A DNA stretch of 64,000 nucleotides, from contig NW_026570243.1 in NCBI RefSeq assembly GCF_019649055.1, positions 186,001 to 250,000 on the forward strand, read 5' to 3'. Positions within the stretch are counted from its first letter, which is position 1; the number at the start of each line of letters is the position of its first letter. This DNA is from Paramacrobiotus metropolitanus. Taxonomy: Eukaryota; Tardigrada; Eutardigrada; Parachela; Macrobiotidae. The notes under the pieces are model-generated. The model saw nothing but the letters and a program-made list of their open reading frames with translations. It did not search any database and was not told the origin of the DNA. The position numbers and the translations under genes were made by a program. This document shows, one piece after another, positions 23,931-35,110 of this stretch.

Positions 23931-24711
23931 TACGCAACAGATACGCTGGTGTTTTGAAAGATCCCGAGTTTTCACGACCCAAAGGAGTCCGCCGATAATG
24001 GCGGAGTACGTTGCCCATTTAGTCCGCCGATAATGGCGGACTGCGCGCTGCGTATAAGGTGAATTTCCAGTACCATCAAACTTGTGCGTAATGTGACCAA
24101 GGAGCTGCGATTCACCTTTGGAAGTTTTAGGCGTACTCTGTACGATCGCTTTGGTGTGCCATCCCGAACCGCTCCTGCCTGGTCTAAAGAAATTCCAAGC
24201 TGCGCAGCTGTTATGCATTTTCGCCGCGCAGATTTGGTGTAAAGTAATAAAATGTCGATCATGAATGCGCAAGAAGTGTGGATAGAATCACAAATATATG
24301 CGTCATGGCTTGTAACAGCTTCGGCATAACACAAATCACTACAACTATTCGTTTCACGAGTATTAATTTTATCTTTGTAGCCCGCTACTGGATTCGTTCA
24401 GATGGCTGGGTGTGTCGCTAGTTTGGCAGTTTTTCGTTTTTCATTATATAAATGCAGTTTGATCCAATATGGTACAGTTACCTATTTCGTTACAGCAACA
24501 TGACATTAAGAAACAGGAGTCGTTTAGTGTTTAGTAAAACAGATGCGAAACTGGCCAAACACATTATTCTTTAACTAACTGCAACGTTTCAGCTCAATAA
24601 CGGTGGTTTGTACAGATAACACTGGCGATAACATTTATTTGTGAAATATTTCTAGAGTACAATCAAGAACTGCAATTCATATAGTGTATGTAATCACCGC
24701 CCCTGCCGAAG
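23931..24711. other. possible 5' exons of copy 3, unresolved
   Basis: Two overlapping minus-strand ORFs (up to 24,334) have no recognisable domain; one may be a first exon of the copy 3 gene. The inverted-repeat pair at 23,984-24,039 sits here. From 24,340 to 24,711 nothing is seen. Confidence 0.35.
23984..24039. repeat. two copies of a short palindrome
   Basis: AGTCCGCC-GATAAT-GGCGGA(C/G)T occurs twice, about 36 bases apart. The second copy is a perfect 8-bp stem with a 6-base loop. Confidence 0.8.
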
Positions 24712-25382
24712 TTATTTGGACGGTGGATTCTCGGCTTTCTTGGGCGGCTTTTTCGGGACGGAGCCATCTTCGGCATAATCCGCGAACACGTCCCGCGGCG
24801 CATGCTCCAGGGTGATCACTTCACGGTCCGCGGCAAAACCAGCGTAAAAATTGGCAAACGAAATGTCCGCGACACTGGGCCATCGCTGTTTAGCCACATC
24901 GAGCATGTCTACCAAATCCGGCAGAACTTTTTGCAGATCACTCGGAAACGCTCTCATTGGGTTGATGAAAGTGTGCTCCGGGATGACTTTAGACTGGAAG
25001 GCACTACAAAGAACGAGCATGGATATTAATTTTAATTTACAACGGTCAACGATTGCCGCAGCTGGCCGACAGTTTCACTTACAGATAAGAACTGAAAAAA
25101 TATTTTCCCCAAGACCTACAGGTACCTCATTTTTCGCTTCTGCTTGACTGTTTCTTTCACTTTTCCCGACTTGCCCTCAGGATACTGGACAAGGATGCCG
25201 ATGTAGGATTTGCTCAGATACTTGAACTTGTAGATGTGCGCAAGGCAGAAGTCCTCCATCATCGCCTTAAAGCGCTCACTGATTGTTTCAGCGGTGTCTG
25301 CAATGCAAATATTCAGATATGTAGGACGATAAATTATCAATCCGTAACTGCCATGTTTACTTAACTTTGATGACTTAGCCAT
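24712..25382 (-). CDS. small two-exon protein, unknown function, 182 residues
   Basis: Exon 1 runs 25382-25126 (MAKSSKLSKHGSYGLIIY... KQKRKM) and exon 2 runs 25003-24712, joined in phase 2 (AG/GTACCT donor, CTTTGTAG acceptor), ending KAENPPSK and TAA. An upstream in-frame ATG at 25,424 would add 14 residues; I chose 25,382 because the MAKSSK start fits better. No signal peptide or membrane segment; the middle is mixed alpha/beta in look, the end of exon 1 is Lys-rich, and the C-terminus is Lys/Pro-rich (EDGSVPKKPPKKAE). I do not recognise the family. A 3'-end fragment lies at 2.2 kb, so the gene has been copied at least once. Confidence 0.6.
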
Positions 25383-26890
25383 TACAACTGGCGAAAGAAC
25401 TAATGGATGGCACTTATCAGTCATCCGAAGCTGAGCTTAATGCGCAACGTAACTAACGTTACTCGTATAAAATACCAGTTGCTAGCTAGCAGATGCTGGC
25501 ACCTGCTCACCCACCACGATTTGGCTGTTCTCATCGTCAGTGATCAGATGTCATCACTGCGGATTATCATCAGTTTCCATTGCTTTTATACAATAGAATT
25601 CCACATCACCAAAGGCTTTTGTCTGATGTGTCATCATCGTTTCACACCTATTCTCACGATTTCCATCTCCTTACTCACGGCGGTTGAACCTTACATACAA
25701 AATACGATAGAAGTAGTCATAAACTTTATGCTCCTTCCAAAGTGATGACACGACGTCTAGCACACGCTGTTTCACGCCGACGAAGATAACTTGAAAAGTT
25801 ATGGAAAGGCATGCGCTCAAAATATGGTCCGCTAGCTATGATGCGCTTGATAGTGGACACAGACTTATCTCCAGACTAGTTACTCTTTATTTCGCGCAAA
25901 GCTAAATCTTTAATTTATAGGGTTTAGCGATCAGCGGAAATCAAAAATCAGATGCTGCGTGCTCCTTAGTAACCCAGTGATTATTGTCACCTTTACTACG
26001 TTTTCCGAACGGATCCATTATGCGTACTAATAAGAAGGCACGAATATATAGTACAGTACAACGTTACAGAGGATGCAACGTATCAGAGTACAGAGGATTT
26101 TCAGCTTGTCAGACCGCAGTTTGCAAAAACACTAATTAATTTAATTTGTTCGATGGGGAACTGGACGGTACAAAATACATCCATTGTGTAGTACAAACTT
26201 CGTACTAAGAACTTAAGAACACGGAACGCTTCCGGTCACATTACAACTTCGCCTCTGTGGTACTTTACGAAAGGAAGTGTTTTCGGTTATTTTGCGCAAT
26301 ACTAAATGTGCGTAAGAAATTGTTTGGGAATGGCTGATACTTGGCATTGTTTTGCAGATTGACAAATAGTAGTTTTTTTTGGAGTGTGCGTTGGGAAATT
26401 TGACGACTTACGACTGCAAGTTCGGTTTTTTGTGGGTGGCAACCAGTAAATAGAAGCGTGTTGCGACGATGCTGGCAGCACATCATGTCGTTGAGCAACT
26501 ACACACGCTGCATATGTTTTTATGGCGCAACTTTTACAGCGAGGCTAAATTGCTTGCGGTGGTCACGAGATCGCAGAAATTTATTGATAATGGAGATGCA
26601 TTTACTTACGCGGTGTTTTCTCTTTCGGTGTACAGACTCCAACTACGTGTGAGATCGCTCAAGTGCGTCGGGGGCGTTGAAGAGCACGAACAAGATGTCT
26701 TACACCCTCTATCAATCAACTCGAGCGCGAACACAGTACCGGAAAGCCCTAGGGCAGTTAAAAACGTCATCACCAATTTTTCGTTAAGCGATTATTCAAC
26801 GCTGCTAATCCACTTAAAGGTTCTCTTAGATTTTCTTATTGGTTCTCTTGGCTTTCCTAGGTTTTTCACGTTTTCATATTCTTCCCAGCA
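25383..26890. other. intergenic, no supported gene
   Basis: Several ORFs of 60-140 codons occur on both strands, without domains. One at 26,469-26,897 runs into the TTAGGTTT repeat array. Confidence 0.5.
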
Positions 26891-26990
26891 TTCCTAGGGT
26901 TCTAAGGTTTTTTAGGTTTCTTTGGTTCCCTAGGTTTCTTAGGTTCTTAGGTTTCTCAGGTTTCTTAAGTTTCTTAGGGTTTTTTTCGCT
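26820..26990 (+). repeat. degenerate TTCTTAGGTTT array, copy 1
   Basis: Imperfect repeats of a T-rich 9-11 base unit (TTCTTAGG, TTTCTTAGGTTT). The same array type recurs at 32,165-32,475 and inverted at 34,830-35,110. Confidence 0.75.
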
Positions 26991-27049
26991 AGGTTCCACT
27001 CGGGTGCAATAAGTTTCGCAGACTTAATTTTTTTCCCGCCGATTCCTGT

Positions 27050-27215
27050 CACGTTGCGTTAAGTTCTGTTGGGTTCTGTTTTGTTCCGTTAAGTTTTGTT
27101 AGGTTCCGTTAAGTTCCATTAAGTTCCGTCAGGTTACGTTGAGTTCCGTACGGTTCCATAGAGTTCCATAAGGTTCCGTCAAGTTCCGCCAGATTCCGTA
27201 CAGTTCCGTTAGTTA
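27050..27215 (+). repeat. degenerate GTTCCGTTAA array
   Basis: About fifteen imperfect 10-base units of the form GTTCCGTTAA/GTTCCGTCAG in a row. No coding content. Confidence 0.8.
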
Positions 27216-27329
27216 CAGTAGCTGAAAACTGTCGCGCGTTTTCAACCTAAACAATCAGTGCCATATCTCGAGATCTCCGCTGAAGCGGATATACTGCGTG
27301 TGCACACCTTGAGCCAGGTACTGCACTTA

Positions 27330-28955
27330 CGCAGGTTTCAAGGGACCTTTATCCAGAACCAACACGAAAGGATACCAGTACAACCAACACGAAAGGAAAG
27401 GATACCGTTTCAGCGCAGTAGTAACAGACCCAACTGACCTAACAGTCTTTGTTGCCTATAGCCCAGGCAACAAAGACCAATACTGCGAAGGAATTCGAAA
27501 AGTTCTTTGTAGAAGACGTCCTGTTGAAATACGGAATGGCGACCTTCATCCACTCAGATAGGGGAACTCACTTCACGGCGTAACCGTTCGACAAGGTCAC
27601 GAGGAAATTTGGCATCCAACACACGCTTGGAAAAGCCTGTCATCCGAAATGACAAGGACAAGTCAAACGGCAAATGCAGACGATATGAGATGGAACACGA
27701 AAGTTCTGCGACGTAAAGGACAGACACCGTTGGCACAAAGCCTTACCCTACGTCGTCTGCGGGATGAACAGGGCAGACTACGCCATGCTACATGTTATAC
27801 GGTCGGGAAATGACCATGCCACAAGATGTAGTAGCCGGAACCAACGCATCGGAACACTTTACTGACAAAGAACACTGCCTCAGGTGGATCAAGGAACGAC
27901 TTTAAGGCTCTCAAGAAATAGCCCGTATCAGCATCGATGAAGCCTTCGAGCGGAACGCCGAAGTCTACAACAAGAAGAAGTCGACACCGACCTTCAAAAC
28001 GAAAGATAAGATAACTGTCGAATATCCGAACAGGGACCCTTCCAGAATGGAACGGTACGATGGAGTTTGGATCGTCATAAAAAACGTTGGCCCAAACAAC
28101 TTACTCCTTCGATGAGAATAGGCGCGAAGACACCGTAGCTGTCAACCAAGTAAAAACATTACCGAGCTGAAACGCGTCGACCGGTATCTCGGTCAGCCGG
28201 CCCAATACAGCCTGACAGCCGACCAGAGTCCCCACTTGGGCCCGGTAGACCGGCCCAGAGTGATGACGGGAGTCATTAGGACTCGGAAGCCGACCACACA
28301 GAAGGGACGGTAACGCGTGAACCGAGAAAGAAGTCCGAAGTAACAGTCGACAAACAACCGGAGAAGCCGGATACGGCTCACTAACCCGAAACGAAGGTTA
28401 AAGGTAAAAGAGATTGACCTCGGAAGAAACCGCTGACGGAACTCAAGACATCAGGACTGCAGGAAATGCAGAAGCAAAATGTGTTAGCGGATAAACCTGC
28501 ACCGGCTACGGAAAAACCGGCTGAAACACGGCACCACCGACCAAGGAGAAACTAATGGAGTCAGATAACAAGTCGGAAGCATCGGTTCAACCGACCGGCC
28601 GACCTACGGAGGAAATGAAAAAGTCGGTAACCAAACCAACCAGGAGAAAGGAAACGGTCAAAACTACCGACCCGTCGGCCCCGACCACAGAAGTCAAGGT
28701 AGCCGACCAAGCGGTCGAGCAGAACAAGTCGAAGGGGAGGTATAATACGAAAAGGACGGTCGAAACAATAAATACGCCAACACTGACCACAGAAGACATT
28801 GTAGCTGACCAGGCGGTCGAACCGACCAAGCCTAAAAGAAAATACGGAACGGTCAAGAAACCGAAGCTGGCAGTACAACAAGTGCTAAAGGAGGCTGAAG
28901 TCGCTGAAGCGAAGCCCATAAGGAAATTCTCGAGAGGATTTTGAAAGGACGGGTG
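27330..28955 (+). pseudogene. decayed Ty3/gypsy pol 3' end (integrase and C-terminal tail)
   Basis: From about 27,336 the sequence aligns with the integrase part of the intact element (58,158 onward): GGACCTTTA, then KEFEKFFVEDVLLKYG, HSDRGTHFT, a GQGQVERQ-like motif and the HRWHKALPYV segment, all broken by stops and frame changes. The intact element reads KEFEKFFVEEVVLKYG in the same place. Around 28,200-28,940 lies the Lys/Pro-rich tail, of which 28,555-28,944 is still open (ends AVQQVLKEAEVAEAK, compare TAQQVLEED of the intact element). Upstream RT and gag are absent, so this is a truncated, old relative and not a copy of the same insertion. Confidence 0.8.
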
Positions 28956-29210
28956 GACTCGAAGAAACCGACCAAAATTACAAATTCAAAGTTACCCAAA
29001 ACAGCAGTCACAACAGAACAGACTAAGTTATAGGGCCATAGGTGTAACTTAGAATAATTAGTTATAACTAGCTTAGCAGCAGCTAGGTACAGATGGAGCT
29101 TCGGTGTCGGAATAAAACCTCTTCAGTTGATCCGAACATCTTCAGCTGAACGTACGGGAGTTGGAAGGATTCTAACACGCCGTATTTCCTCTTCTTTACA
29201 CTAAACTAAA
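28956..29210 (+). other. pol to ORF3 junction of the decayed element
   Basis: Equivalent in position to 59,705-59,967 of the intact element. TTAGAATAATTAGT and AGGATTCTAACACGCCG-type words are shared in the same order, just before the ORF3 start. Confidence 0.5.
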
Positions 29211-29440
29211 ATGTCGGACCGACATCGACACGACACACCTTACAGCGGATCGAACAGTGGACGCAGCGGAACGAGCCGATCGCACCCGTGCCAACCGCAC
29301 AATCGCTCGATCTCGCGATCGGATAACCCGCGGGTAGCCACACAGACGCCAGCACCGCAGACGCGAACACAAACGTTGATCAGGGACTGCCGACACTGCA
29401 GCGAAAATGCAACACAACAGGGCAACACACTCCCGTGTGT
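29211..29440 (+). pseudogene. 5' remnant of ORF3 of the decayed element
   Basis: An ATG at 29,211 opens an Arg/Ser/His-rich frame (MSDRHRHDTPYSGSNSGRSG), matching in place and composition the start of ORF3 at 59,968 (MEGRRRTDRSDDSDRSNRTH). The relation breaks off near 29,440, after which the sequence is unrelated. It is the only second example of ORF3 in the window. Confidence 0.55.
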
Positions 29441-29601
29441 CAACGAGAATGTTTTGCCTATCTTCAAAACGGGAATATTTTGTCGCTGACATAACTGGAA
29501 TACTACGAACTGAACAAATAAAGTGTACGTTTGACTCCAGGGCAAATAAGCAGAACAACGAAACGATTATAATTGGTTTTCGAGTTAAAATACAGCTCTT
29601 A

Positions 29602-30273
29602 TTAAGGGGAATGACCCGGTACATGGTGTCAAGCATGGGATACATACACTAGAACTTTTGCTTTCGTGCACTCCGAATCACTTTTTTGTAATACTTTATG
29701 TCATTCAAAAGTTAAATGATTTGTATACTGTTCTGGAACCGTTTACGCGCGCAAAATCCTGTTGCCGAGATATGGCGAACTAAATGGGGCGAAAAGTTAA
29801 AATGCATTGTTGTATACCAAAAGTCTGGTAATTACCCGTACTTCTTTCGACTTTGCTATAAAAGACACATGACCATAAAGTCGAAAGTGAACCAATTTCA
29901 GGTTCATAGCATTCTCCCATAATTTTAGAATGAATTTTAAAATTTTTAAAATTCATTTCAAGTTCGAAAAAATGCTAAAAATCTGATATTGGTTCACTTT
30001 CGACCTTATGACCATGACGTGTCTTTTATAGCAACGTTTCAAGAAGATCATTAACCAGACCAATGGCACACAACAGTGCATTCAAACTTTTCACCCATTT
30101 TAGTACTTCACCGGTTGGTGCGCGCGCAAACAGTTTTCAGAACAATGTACATGACTTGAAGTCATTTAGCTTTAAAATGATATAAAGTACTGTATTACAA
30201 AAAAGTGATTCGGAGTGTGCAAAAAGAAAAGTTTTGGCGAATGTATCCTATTTTTGACGCTATGTACTGGACC
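29602..30273. mobile_element. foldback MITE with TTAA border, right end lost
   Basis: A long inverted repeat of two arms of about 330 bases folds about 29,945 (AATTTTAAAATTTTTAAAATT). The left end is TTAA (29,602-29,605) then GGGGAATGACCCGG. The right arm stops at GTACTGGACC without its terminal GGTCATT..TTAA. The internal arms match 37,581-38,257. ORFs occur in both arms on opposite strands, but they are the same arm sequence read twice. TTAA borders suggest mobilisation by a piggyBac-type transposase (inference). Confidence 0.85.
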
Positions 30274-32030
30274 ACCCGCGATCCATAATCGGTAACCATT
30301 TGCGACTGGCGAATAAGTTCACCGAAGTTTCTGTTCCAGACTTCCAGAAAAACGTTTTAAGCCGTGAGCCAGGAAGCACTTCTGCCGGCTATGCGCGTGG
30401 TCAGTCTGCCGTACATGAATACAGTTGGACGATACATCGTACCGCGTACGGTCAGTTTATTAAGGGGATCGATCCACTTAGTTCAAACTGTGAAAGTACG
30501 TATACACTTTTGCACACAACACTTTAAGAACCAGGACATTAAACAGTTTTCCGACTTCATCAAATTCTTCAGGTTGCTCTGGCAATCAACTGTCCGCTTA
30601 TGCTCTCGTTCGGTCCGAGTTGACGGTCCAAGTGAGGTGAATTTAGGAAGCTGGCAGTCCTCGTTCAAGGTAGCATCCAAATCCAAGTTTGAGTAATCCA
30701 ACTCCGAGTCGAACTGTCAAAACCGCAGGCAGAGCCAACCAAGAGGATGACTTTTGGTTTTGGGCTTGAATACGTCCGATCAGAATCGGGCCAGCACGAT
30801 GCCGCATGCGATCCGATCAAGTTTCAAGGCGACCATGAAACATGAAAAAGTTTGTCTGCATACAGTACCGAACACCCAAATTAAAATACATAATAATTTT
30901 ATTTTCGTACAACACCAAGCACAAAATGTCAAAATGAATCACAAGTTAGCCTCTCGGCTTTTGTTGTCGGCACGGGCAGGGTGTAAAAGGTGGCAGTGGC
31001 ACCTGCCACTGGCAGTTGCCACCGACACCACTGGCAGTTGCCACCGGCAACTGCCGTCGGCAGACTCGGCACGTTGTACGACACGAGTACTCGAAAATTG
31101 TAACCATCCAGAAAACCGCGAAGTATTTACACAAGTACTGTACTGGAAGTTTATCGGGATGTTTGGTTTTGCTAGGATACTCCTGAAACTTTTTCTAGAG
31201 CCGCATTTTCCAGTATAAGAAATATTCTCAATAATTATGATCTCGCATTTGATGAGGCTTGTAAATGAGCTAAACTTTAAATGCCCCCCAGTTAATCAAC
31301 CCCACGAATTCGAAACTAATGCATGCCTCTAATACAGTGAACAGAAGAACTGAGAAGCACTGATGTCATTGTCCAGTGCAAAACTCCAGATGAGTATGAG
31401 TGAGTGGTCGAGCTACCGCTACTGTCTACTCCAGCGCACAAAATCCTTCCAAGCTACGCCACAACCCAGTGCGTTAAATCATGAATTATGTCAGTGACTG
31501 AGCTGCCACCACTGCAAAAAACAGATGAGTGAATGACCCACTGCACGAAAACTTTAGGTTGGCCGAGCTACCACTGTTCAGACCGCATTCGATTTAGGTG
31601 AGTTACAGTAGTTTTCGCGCTAACTCAGTGCTCACAATCATAACTCAGCATGACTACAATACTGTCCAGTTAACCAAATCGCTAAGAAAACCAGTGATCG
31701 AGTTGCTACCACTGTACAATGCATGCGTAGTGAGTGTCATGTTTAGGTAGGACCGTCGGAGACGTCAATAGCCCGCCTTCGAGTCCTTGCTTTAGAAGTC
31801 TTCAAGTCTCACAGTAACTGCTAACGCAATTAATGCATGAATTAATGCATCAACTAATGAGACATTCGTTCAAACCGGCCGTGAATCACAAGAAACGAAC
31901 ACCAAGCTGCAACCGTTCTTGTAAGTTGTCACTGTGCAAATACGCGTAACAGTATTAAAGGAAATTCTGCAATAATGCAGGCGAGGTTAAGAGTGGCGCT
32001 CACGCTACAACAAGGCATGCATCTTCCCGC
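30274..32030. other. intergenic, repeat-bearing
   Basis: No gene supported. A TGGCA-rich patch lies at 30,975-31,065. At about 31,380-31,720 a degenerate unit built around GAGCTACCACTG recurs four times at roughly 60-140 base spacing. Confidence 0.5.
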
Positions 32031-32165
32031 GTCGGATCACTTCGGCCGCGCTACATTTCGGCCGCACAGGTTCACTTCGGCCATCGTTCATTTCGGCCGT
32101 GGCTCACTTCGGGCAACACTCAATTCGGCCGACGCTCATTTCGGCAACTAGACATTTCGGCCATC
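32031..32165 (+). repeat. TTCGGCCG minisatellite, + orientation
   Basis: About nine spaced copies of (A/T)CATTTCGGCCG or TCACTTCGGCCG, around 13-16 bases apart. It faces an inverted array at 32,675-32,825. Confidence 0.85.
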
Positions 32166-32475
32166 ATAGTTCTCCTGGGTTTCCTACGTTTTTTAGGTTT
32201 TCTAAAACTTTTAGGTTTATTAGTTTCTTTGGTATCTTAGGTTTCTTAGGCTTTAAGGTTTCTTAGGTTTCTGAGGTTTTTCTTACGTTTTCTTAGCTTT
32301 TCTTAGGTATCCTTTGGTATTTGAATTTAGATTCGTCATGGTTTCTTTGGTTTTCTTAGGTTTTCTTTGATTTCCTTATGTCTTCATAGGTGTCTAGGTT
32401 ATCCTTATGAGATTTATGATATGAAGATTTCTTTTCATTTTTTATGTGTTCCTAGGTGTCTTACGGTTAGGTTCT
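32165..32475 (+). repeat. TTCTTAGGTTT array, copy 2
   Basis: Continues directly from the TTCGGCCG array: imperfect T-rich units such as TTTCTTAGGTTT, fading out near 32,475. Confidence 0.75.
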
Positions 32476-32674
32476 CAGTACTCTCCCGGTAGACTTTGTG
32501 ACTTCGCGTCATCGAAAAGGAGACATGATGCTGACAGTAATACTTCAAGAACTGAACAAACTGTACGTGTAAAATGATATGAACGCGGCCATTTCTTGTC
32601 ACTTTTTTGATTCAACGCTTTTAAGTTACCGATAAATTTATATGGAAAGTAACGTTTCCTTGTAAGTGAAATGA

Positions 32675-32825
32675 GCATCGGCCGAAATTTATTGTGGCCG
32701 AACTGAATGGCGGCCGAACTGAATAACGGCCGAAGTGAACGACGGCCGAAGTGAATGGCGGCCGAAAAACTTTGACCGAAATGAACGCGGCCGCAATGAA
32801 AACGGCCGAACTGATCGGTAGCCGC
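32675..32825 (-). repeat. CGGCCGAA minisatellite, inverted arm
   Basis: About nine copies of GGCCGAA(C/G)TGAA, the reverse complement of the array at 32,031. Together they form an inverted pair enclosing about 510 bases. Confidence 0.85.
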
Positions 32826-32829
32826 ATCT

Positions 32830-34555
32830 CGCGTCACATCTTCGGCATCTTCAGATCTGCTATGCAGTTAATACTCGGTAATATTATCCTAAAATTTTCC
32901 GTTTGAGGTAAAAGTTTTCTGGAGCGTGCTGTCCAACTCCATAACAAAGTCGAAAGATCGTTAACGTAATATTAAACGGGACTTGAGCAATGTGTGCTGT
33001 CATGGCATCATGCGCTGCGCGTACACGATGAGCACTTCATAAGTACTGTATTAAACTCAAAAGCTCAATTTCTCAAACGTTTATCAAATTAACAAACAAT
33101 TACTTTTCTCCGAAAACACCAGAAATATTGCTGAAACAATTTTTGCAGATCTTCCTCGCTTTAAAAATTGATTCTCGAATCACGAGTTTTTTTTCGAAAA
33201 AAGGCGCAAGCGATTTATGAACTGGCTAAGCCTTATGAAAATAACAGAAAATGTGCAATCTTTTAATTCGTATAACCAATGCAGAAGCTAATTAATTTAC
33301 GCTCGAAGAAAGCATCCCGTCATTTTTAACGCTGAACTGGAAAAATTCTACGCAGGATCAAGCGAATGCACCCTGTATTACAGTGACAGCCTTTGCCCAA
33401 TTTATAGACAAGCATATGTACAGTACTCCTCTTAGAATAAACGTAAAAATTAAAATGCCTAATTCTAGTCCCATGAGTGGAGCACGTTTGACTTTGACCA
33501 GTCGGGTGCGAAATGAAAAATGATGGGGGCAGGGATCTGTGTGCCTGTGTTGCACCTGTGTTGTCAGAAAAAGAGTTCGGATTTTCGCTTGCAGGTTTTA
33601 GAAATGCCTTAAAAGCGTGCTTTGAGTGGGAGATTTGGCCCAGCGGGGCGATTGATAGGAGCTTCAAACGAACCACCTCGATTCGTTGCAGAAAACGCAC
33701 GTAGCATGTAAAAAAATTCAACATGGATTCCCAACAATTATCGTGCGAATATCGCGACTAGGTGGAGCGCCCCTTCAGTAAATTTACAGCATGTGAGCAT
33801 GACATCTCCGGTGACATACCTGATGTTATCAGAAGCAGGCTTTCCTTGGACGGCGTTGGATCCAATCCGACTGGACGGACAGCACTGGTGGACGGCCCTG
33901 CAGACATCGCCTCTTTTTTGGACATGATGGCGCTGGGTGCACAATGCGTAGTGCTCAAGAAAACTACGAAAAGTGTAAAACAGAACTAGAAGGATTATTG
34001 AAACAACGGGAGCGAAGAAGAGAAAGACGCTTTACCTTGTTGTCCCAAGAAAAAAGAGAAAAACGTGCAAAAACAGAAAGTCTCCTGCAAATCATAAAAA
34101 AATATCGATCATTCTAGTTCAGATTTATTTTCCAGTTTAAAGTGTGTTCGTGCGCCAAAGAAAACCACATCCACTCTAGCCGTCACAGAGGGCGGTTACT
34201 CAAACGGCAGCAGCAACAAGTTGGTCTGCAGAGTGCCAGTATTGGGCGGTTGCGCGAGTGTCCCAACTTGCTGAATTTTTGCCTAGATTCGCACTCAATG
34301 ACTTTGATCATTAAAATTTTATGGTTAATAAGATTCAGTTTTTTGGCACCATGCTTTCTCGCGTCCCATTTTACTCCTTCGTCGTTATCTGAGATTTATG
34401 GATATTTTGCCCTGGTTTTGATCAGACTGGGTCTGGGCGATGTGGAGGACATTGGGGTATGGGGATTGCGGATCGCGCGACCGATACTGCGCGTGCATCT
34501 GTAATATGTATTTCGAAATGCACATGACGGTCCTCGATGGTCGCGACAGATACTT
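32830..34555. other. intergenic, small ORFs only
   Basis: Minus-strand ORF 33,326-33,724 (132 codons) and plus-strand ORF 33,762-33,989 have no domain and overlap shadow frames. The short basic ORF at 33,944-34,117 is listed separately. Confidence 0.45.
33944..34117 (+). CDS. short basic helical ORF, uncertain
   Basis: 57 codons from ATG, with an Arg/Glu-rich amphipathic pattern (KQRERRRERRFTLLSQEKRE) that looks like a helix or coiled coil and ends at TAG. It overlaps another frame that is open from 33,762. It could be a last exon of an unrecognised gene or simply a chance ORF. No relatives in the window. Confidence 0.2.
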   Translation: MRSAQENYEKCKTELEGLLKQRERRRERRFTLLSQEKREKRAKTESLLQIIKKYRSF

Positions 34556-34559
34556 GAGG

Positions 34560-34680
34560 TACCGATAATACTTCGGCCGTTTACATTTCCGCTTTCAGCT
34601 TTGATCATTTCGGCCAAAGGTATTCGATCGCAATTCACTTCGGCCGTCATTCTCTGCGGTCACGTAATATTTCGGCTAAC
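34560..34680 (+). repeat. TTCGGCC minisatellite, copy 3
   Basis: About five degenerate ATTTCGGCC units at irregular spacing, of the same type as 32,031-32,165. Confidence 0.7.
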
Positions 34681-34829
34681 CGCAGTTGCATGATGGATAG
34701 TGGATACTTCTATCGTCCATGTTACTGTAAAATAAAGAATTTAACCTAACCGCAAAAAGTATGTTACTGCTCTTCAAGTTGTGATAAGTTATAACCAAAA
34801 CAATAACCTGACAAAAGGAAGAACAAAGG

Positions 34830-35110
34830 AAATTTAAAATCCAAATAATACGAGACCACGAAAACGTAAGAAAACATGAAAGCAAAAGAAAAATTTGAAA
34901 AATTAGAAAAACCAAGAAAATATTTAGAAAACAGGAAAACATAAGAAAACAAAGAAAGCACTGGAAGACGTAAGAGCACATAAGAACGTAAGAGCACATA
35001 AGAAAAACCTAAGAAAATATAACATACATCAGAAAATATAATAAACACATGAAAACAGAAGGAAACGCAATAATCGTAGGAAGCATAAGAAAACAAAAGC
35101 AAACTTGGAA
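34830..35110 (-). repeat. AAGAAAACATAAG array (inverted TTAGGTTT type)
   Basis: Imperfect A-rich units such as AAAACATAAGAAAAC and AGAAAACCTAAG, the complement of the T-rich arrays at 26.8 and 32.2 kb. Lies 150 bases from a TTCGGCC array, as at 32 kb. Confidence 0.7.

Noticed and set aside
26820-26990. Interstitial telomere repeats
   Set aside because: Units vary in length and sequence and are mostly TTCTTAGGTTT-like, so no exact telomeric period is present.
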